Below the pieces are notes generated by a model. The model did no database searches. It worked only from the letters and a program-made list of their open reading frames with translations, and was not told the origin of the DNA. From Podocnemis expansa (taxonomy: Eukaryota; Chordata; Testudines; Podocnemididae): a DNA stretch of 64,000 bases. How positions within the stretch are numbered: the first letter of the stretch is position 1; each line of letters begins with the position of its first letter. A program made the translations under genes and the position numbers. The DNA is taken from assembly GCA_007922195.1 (NCBI GenBank), contig ML681994.1, positions 48,731,362 to 48,795,361 of the forward strand. Direction: 5' to 3'. Below, one piece after another: positions 58,673 to 64,000 of the stretch.

Positions 58673-59011
58673 TGGAGGATCCAGACCTAAGGAGAGGTAC
58701 TCAAAAATGTCTGGGAAGTGTAGAGTAGTGGAGAACCTTATCCAAATTTGTACCAGCCAGGTTACAGCAGCACTCAACTTTTAAGAGGGCTTCCAGTTTC
58801 TCAGACACTTGCTAGCCATACAGAGCCACTGTTCAGGGTCAGTCCTGTTAGAAATCCTAGTATACACACTTTCTGAGCACCTAGGAGGCTTGAGACGGCT
58901 TCTCACCTGTGCATCACCCTTTGGGGAATAGATGTTATGTCAATCACTCACATCCATTTGTGGCTAACAGGTTTTATACTATCTATTTGTTGTCTAATAA
59001 AATTCTAGAGC

Positions 59012-59034
59012 TTTTTTTTTTTTTTTTTTTTTTT
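59012..59034. repeat. Poly-T tract
   Basis: Twenty-three consecutive T on the plus strand. Confidence 0.9.
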
Positions 59035-59104
59035 AAACTTCTACACTTCAAATACCACTGGCTGGTCTATCTCAGATGCCTTGGGCCAAGGGATTCAGGC
59101 TAAA

Positions 59105-59320
59105 GAGCTGTTAAATACTGGTGCAGACATTCGGGCTTTGGTTGGAGCCCAGATTCTAGGACTTCAAGAGAGGGGAGTGCTCCAGAGCCCACCTCCAGCC
59201 CGAGTGTTTAATTGCAGTGTAGACATAACCAAACACCCTCTTAGCCTGAACCTTGGAAGCCCAAGTAAGATGACATGGGGTCACAATGGACATTTAATTG
59301 AAGTGTAGACATAACATAAG
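59105..59320. mobile_element. Possible DNA-transposon MITE
   Basis: GCAGTGTAGACATAAC and AAGTGTAGACATAACATAAG occur at about 59215 and 59300, with GGCTTTGGTTGGAGCCCAGA and AGCCCGAGTG motifs of a reptile family that carries TGTAGACATA near its ends. The left terminus is unclear. Confidence 0.4.
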
Positions 59321-61699
59321 TGACTTTTTTGGGAATGAAGAAAACTCATACATACCACTAGTAAGTGGCAGCATATTGGAGATCTACCAGCATCTGAAGG
59401 TTTAAGCTTTCAAACTTAACTCTGAATTAATTTTTTGTGAGTATATTTTCTTGTTTCTTTTTAAAAAAGAAAATCAAGGGATTGGCCCTCTCAAATCAAC
59501 CTTTCCCACAACATGCCAAATACACAAACAATCCTACCTCCCCTATTAAATCTAATGACAAATGCAAATCTTCCCACCCCTTCCAGAAAGTAGATAAGGA
59601 AAGGGCTAAGTGTCATAAGGACACCTGGCAGAGGATTCATAAGATTTTTTTTTTTAAAGAATTTTTAAGATTATATGAGTAAGTGGTCTAAGAACTAGAA
59701 TACTGAAGCAGTAGCAATGCAAAATTATATACTGCAATGGGCAACTAGCAGGACAACATGCTTGCTTGGCTATAAGGAGAGGGGAGTGAATATAGTTACA
59801 TATGGCTGTTAAAGTTGTGGAGGACAAAAACAGATGGCTAGGACCCATTTTCTATTAAAACATTAAAACTGCTGCCAGGAAGCAGTGATGTGATCAAAAC
59901 TGTACAGCCAAATTCTTGTTTCTGAGACAGTTAAATAGACTGATGCTTTTCAATAAGGAATCCTAACCAAGAAAGGAAAAAAAAAAAATACTAGTAAGGC
60001 ACTGAAAGTTTGTGAAAATGCAGAATTGTAAATAAAGGCATAATATGCACTACCTTGATGAAAACCAGCTTTACGAAACACAGGGAATACTGAAAGATTG
60101 TGGTAATGCTTCAGGTCAGGAACTATGCCTTCTTGAAAATTTTATACAACTTGAGCCATATCAGGTTTTCTGGACAATATAAACATTAACAACTTAATGA
60201 AATACATAATATAACCAGCAGAGTTTAGTTTGTTCAGAATCAATCTTTTTCTAAATTGTTACTTCAGAGGACTAAAGAGCAGAAAACAAAATTTGGATCA
60301 TTAATTAATTAATATGGAGTGTGCCCAATTTTATACTTCACAAGGGAAAAATCCTCAAGCTACGTGACCCACAAAGAACAGAGAAGTTCAATACAGTTTT
60401 ATCAAAAAGGAGAAAAAAGATAAAATATATTTTAGGAGAACAAATAACTGGGCTAAGATTCCAGCGACTCCCAATTTCCTTACTTAGATTCTGGACCAAA
60501 AGTATGGAAAAATGCTCATAGTACAAATCTATCTAAGATGGGTACATAATGCAAATAACTATGTTTTTCAGTGATTTATTGGAAGCATTGCAATTTTCTT
60601 CTACAAAACAAGAATTCTTCTCAAATCTGGTAGCATTTAGAAAACCTTGGGATACACCTACTGCTGCACCTTGGTTTGATTAGTCATTCAATTTTTCTTA
60701 CCTCTCAACCTTGCCTGACTCATCCCTCTCTCCGGCCCAATGACTGTTCCATGGGCTATAAATACTTGGGGGGCAGGGGGAGCTAGGCCCAAAAGAAGAT
60801 TGCTAAAACCAAACAACACAGGTCTTGAGGACCTTGGAGTTACCTGACAAAACTATCCTCTGTATGTTAACTTGAAGTTCTGCTCACTAGATTTTGATTA
60901 TGCTCTATTAATTTGTTTGGGAACATCTTGCGACCCTTTGTGTTGAATGTGAACTACCTGACTAAGATCAGAAAGTGTTTGCTATTACTACACTGTATTC
61001 ATTAATGTATGTAAAACCCACATTAATAAACTTTCTTTTGATTTTTAAGTTTGCATAACTTTGTATTTTAATTTAAAGGAAAAGTTCGTAAGCTAGTTAA
61101 AAATAAATGCTATACATATGTGTAAATAAAAAGCAAAAAGGACGCAGGCCTAAATCCCCTAAATAATGAAGGCAATTAAAAACATTTTATTTACATTTCT
61201 TGGCTTTGTGGGTTGTAAAAATGTTAAAACAAAAATAACCCCAAAATACAGAACTCACTCCAAAAACAAAAACAGAACGAAGTATTAAAAAACCACAAAA
61301 GCAGTCACACTTGCAACATAACAACTAACAACCAACCACATCAAATGCAAAGACAACGCTACACAGCAAAATCCATAAATCCAAATAAAAATTGATCATT
61401 ATAAAAATGCAAAGATGAAGATTTTGGATTTGTTCTTCAAACATCTAGCATCAGATTTACAACTGACAGAGCCTGGTTCCACTCTCATGTTCAGTCCACC
61501 TGCTCAAACTGACTGGCTCAAATAACTCCAAGGCTGATAATGATATTCCACCCCACAATGCTCGTGTGGGGTTGGGGGGAGGGACAGGGGACTGCTTTTT
61601 TAAATCTCTGTACTCAACAGTAAACACAGTATGTCACCTTGTCCTCATGAACAAGATACTTCTAGTTTGTTGCATTCATGAAAGAAAGAAACACTTTGA

Positions 61700-61810
61700 G
61701 AGAACAACACCATGGTCCAGTGGTGAGGGTACCCCTACGGGAGGTGGTAGATCAAGGATACATTCCCCCTGCTCTGATGACTATTTACAGGCAGTGGAAC
61801 AAGCTGCAGA
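61700..61810 (+). mobile_element. tRNA-derived SINE remnant
   Basis: TGGTCCAGTGGTGAGGGTAC resembles an A box and GGTAGATCAAGGATACATTC a degraded B box, followed by CCCCTGCTCTGATGACTATT. This is the layout of old amniote tRNA-derived SINEs. It is too degraded to be a tRNA gene. Confidence 0.55.
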
Positions 61811-62059
61811 CAGATAGAAATTAAGAGTCTGCCTACACTGTAACAAAACAGCTGTGGCTTGCTCCAGTCAGCTGATGACCTCACAGAACTCAGGTGGCAA
61901 ACTATAAAACTCAACTGCAAATGTTCAGGTTCAAGGTGGAGCCAGCGCTCCAGGGATGTGCCCCCCTCATAGGGTATCAGAGAGCAGGCTACATTAAAAA
62001 CCGCAATGACTACGCTGAAGTCATGAAGACATATCCCTAGGGAATCTCACATCAGAATA

Positions 62060-62205
62060 ACGCATAGCTCAGGCATTAGAGCACCTTGCTAAGAATCTTC
62101 AGAGACTTCTGTTCAAGTCCTCTTCCCTTCTCTGGAAGAACATGGAAATTAAACCTGGCTGAACATGCCAAGCAAGTGCTCTAACCACTGGGTTACAAAT
62201 TAAAA
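62060..62205. mobile_element. tRNA-derived SINE remnants, one sense and one antisense
   Basis: CATAGCTCAGGCATTAGAGC then ACTTCTGTTCAAGTCCTCTT (plus) has A- and B-box-like motifs. GCAAGTGCTCTAACCACTGG then GTTACAAA (about 62175-62202) is the reverse complement of a tRNA-like head. Confidence 0.5.
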
Positions 62206-62381
62206 GGTAGGCACCTCCACCAGCTAGCTTTCAAATGAGACACAATCCAAGAGGCAGCCAAACACTGATCTTCCCTGTTTAGCAAACTGCTCTGGGGTTT
62301 GGCTGGAGAAGAGTTGTTCAAACTCCCCTAGAATGAGGTAGCAATGCACACAGGAGCATCACTGCCCCAGGTAAAGACCCA

Positions 62382-62411
62382 GGCCTGGGCCTGGGCCCGG
62401 GCCCGGGCCAT
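62382..62411. repeat. GGGCCT/GGGCCC hexanucleotide repeat
   Basis: A CCTGGGCCTGGGCCCGGGCC type tract, palindromic and CpG-containing, in otherwise ordinary intron. Confidence 0.85.
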
Positions 62412-62949
62412 GCCCCCCTGGGCCCAATCCAGTCTCAGGACCCCAGCCAGAGACTGGCAAGGCAGGGGCCAGTGATGGCCCTGAATGCACATGCCCAGAG
62501 GCAGCAACTTAGACGCTTTGGGAATTTTTACTCTAAAAACAGAAGTGCCAAACGAATTTAGGCCCCTACAAGATTCAGCAGGAGTTCTGCGAACCATAGC
62601 AGAGCCTGAGACTTGGATTTAGCAGCCTAAATACACTTCAATCCAGCAGTTAGGTGCTGAACTCCCTTGTGAATCCAGGCCAATCATTAGTCATTCTAAT
62701 TCCATCCTCAAGTCAGGACACTGCCCATGTCATCAGGCTCAACTTTTGGCTAGCCAAGCTCTATGATTATCCAGTCAATTTCTAGTAACTTTATATGGCA
62801 GTAGACGTTTTTTCCTTTACAAAAATAAAGCTCCTGCACAATCAAATAATAATGTCTTAATTGTTAAATGCTACAGTTGAAACTGCGGTCTGCATAGCAC
62901 CAAAGGATCACGGAATGCTTCTAGAAACACTTGCAGAAGTCAGAAGAAA

Positions 62950-63187
62950 CAGAAGTTGCAGTTAGGGAGGTCGAGGCTGGATACTAGAAAAAACTTTTTT
63001 ACTAGGCGAGTGGTGAAGCCTTGGAATGAGCTGCCGAGAGAGGTGGTGAAATCTCCATCTTTGGAGGTGTGTAAGGCCCGGCTGGACAAAACCATGACTG
63101 GGATGGTTTAGTGGGAGTGGTCCTGCCTCTGGCAGGGAGTTGGACTAGATGACCTGTGAGGTCCCTTCCAACCCTATGATTCTATGA
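62950..63187 (+). mobile_element. CR1 LINE, 5'-truncated 3' end
   Basis: It starts within the ORF2 C-terminus ([24 protein letters not shown] sequence) and ends GGAGTTGGACTAGATGACCT then GTGAGGTCCCTTCCAACCCT and ATGATTCTATGA. It is the same family as copies 1 and 2, with few changes, and antisense to ZDHHC17. Confidence 0.88.
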
Positions 63188-63259
63188 AAAGTCTGCCCGC
63201 CTTTATCAGGGCTGCTGTTGTCAACACAAGAGCATAGATGCCTCCCTGAAGAATTAAAC

Positions 63260-64000
63260 CAGAGGTGTCCAACTCACAGTCCCTGGATTGGATCTGGCCC
63301 GATGAGGGCACTGATCCAGCACGCATTGCTGCTACTCAGGAGCTTGCTGCAGCAACAGCGAACAACAAAGACAGGCTGCCCCCAGCAGAGCAGGGCCAAG
63401 TGTCCTGTTGACTTGGATCACATGAGTAAGTCGGAGCACAGGAGAACAAAGGAAGTGCTCCAGCCAATCCCGGCTCAGCTCTGCTGTGGTCTGCCAACCA
63501 ACCAGAGTCTAAGTCATAGCAGGCTGGACTGGGCTCCCAAAGAGCCACTCCACCACCCTCCACCTCACCTGGTCACTGTCAGTCAGCTGGCATGCTAATC
63601 TCATTGACTGCACACTGAAAGAATCACAAATAAGAAAAAGTGGCTGGGGCCCACATGGGAACGAGCTGATCAAAGGCCAGTCGGGACTGAGCCAACCAAA
63701 GGCCACCATGCTGAATGAGTGATGGGGGGGCAGGGGGAGCCCAGCCTACTTGTGGCTGTGACTGAGACTGCCTACCTGTCACCAAGCAGTAGAGGAAGTG
63801 GAAAGGGAAGGGGGCGGGGGGGGGATCTGGGAGCTGCCTGGCTGGGGATGGGGGGTCCGGGACCTGCACAATAGCAGAAGAGGGGTCAGGGAGCCAGCAT
63901 GACAAAGGGGAGCCCACAGGGCAGGGAAAAGGAAAGGTGTTGCAGAGCCTGCAGCATTGGGGAAGAGGAAGGGGAGCCCATGCTGCTCTGAATGTGGCAT
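63260..64000. mobile_element. hAT-like element, left end, runs off the window
   Basis: CAGAGGTGTCCAACTCACAG starts a hAT terminus of the CAG(A/G)GGTGTCCAACTC type, with the subterminal GGATCTGGCCCGATGAGG motif. The interior is GC-rich like the other hAT elements here. The right end is beyond 64000. Overlapping ORFs on both strands are composition artefacts. Confidence 0.5.

Larger units (their letters stand above)
36447..64000 (-). other. ZDHHC17: ZDHHC17 intron upstream of the exon at 36343 (partial, at least 27.5 kb)
   Basis: No further ZDHHC17 exon is recognised to the right edge. Repeats are listed separately. Unassigned parts without recognisable features are 36.45-37.57, 38.8-39.87, 50.92-53.69, 55.94-57.28 and 59.35-61.7 kb; these look like unique AT-rich intron apart from homopolymers. 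Confidence 0.75.

Noticed and set aside
61700..62205. tRNA genes
   Set aside because: The A- and B-box-like motifs are degraded and cannot fold into a full cloverleaf; better explained as old SINEs.
1..64000. CRISPR arrays, operons, riboswitches or other prokaryotic systems
   Set aside because: Split exons with GT/AG sites and vertebrate transposons show a vertebrate nuclear genome; no regularly spaced short repeats with unique spacers are present.

Overview
This is a vertebrate nuclear window, almost entirely intronic. The only host gene I can support is ZDHHC17 (HIP14, a palmitoyl-acyltransferase with an ankyrin-repeat N-terminus) on the minus strand. Four coding exons lie at 36343-36446, 10521-10643, 6935-7012 and 5423-5567. 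All have GT/AG splice sites and the phases join exactly into 150 residues covering the end of the leader and most of the ankyrin array. The first coding exon should lie right of the window, and the later ankyrin, DHHC and membrane-segment exons left of it.

The repeats suggest a reptile. There are long CR1 LINEs with an esterase-type ORF1, CR1 3' ends finishing in ATTCTATGA or TCTATGA, DIRS tyrosine-recombinase retrotransposons, many hAT-type elements, a Harbinger fragment, and a SINE with a GGTAGCC..GTTAGTCT head. I favour a crocodilian, with a turtle as the alternative. The CR1 and SINE text looks most like alligator repeats to me, but this rests on memory, not a search.

Layout. 1-5422: intron with hAT-like elements, a foldback SINE and a CR1 tail. 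5423-10643: three ankyrin exons separated by mostly unique introns. 10644-36342: a 25.7 kb intron filled with GC-rich hAT-like DNA, a Harbinger fragment, remnants of several DIRS elements (all minus strand), CR1, a dimeric MITE, a Tigger-like MITE and a solo LTR. 36447-64000: the upstream intron, with two CR1s head to tail (41.5-49.4 kb). The first of these carries a tRNA-Val/CR1-tail SINE and a solo LTR; next come a 1.5 kb hAT element holding a minisatellite and another DIRS copy (53.7-55.9 kb).

I found no operon, CRISPR array, structural RNA gene or clearly new system. The most interesting items are structural: the chimeric tRNA-Val/CR1 SINE caught between intact flanks, recurrent foldback SINEs, a two-unit MITE with one perfect target duplication, an unidentified repeat family present twice, and strand partition of retroelements (every CR1 antisense to the gene, every DIRS sense). 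Most ORFs in the window are chance or repeat-derived.
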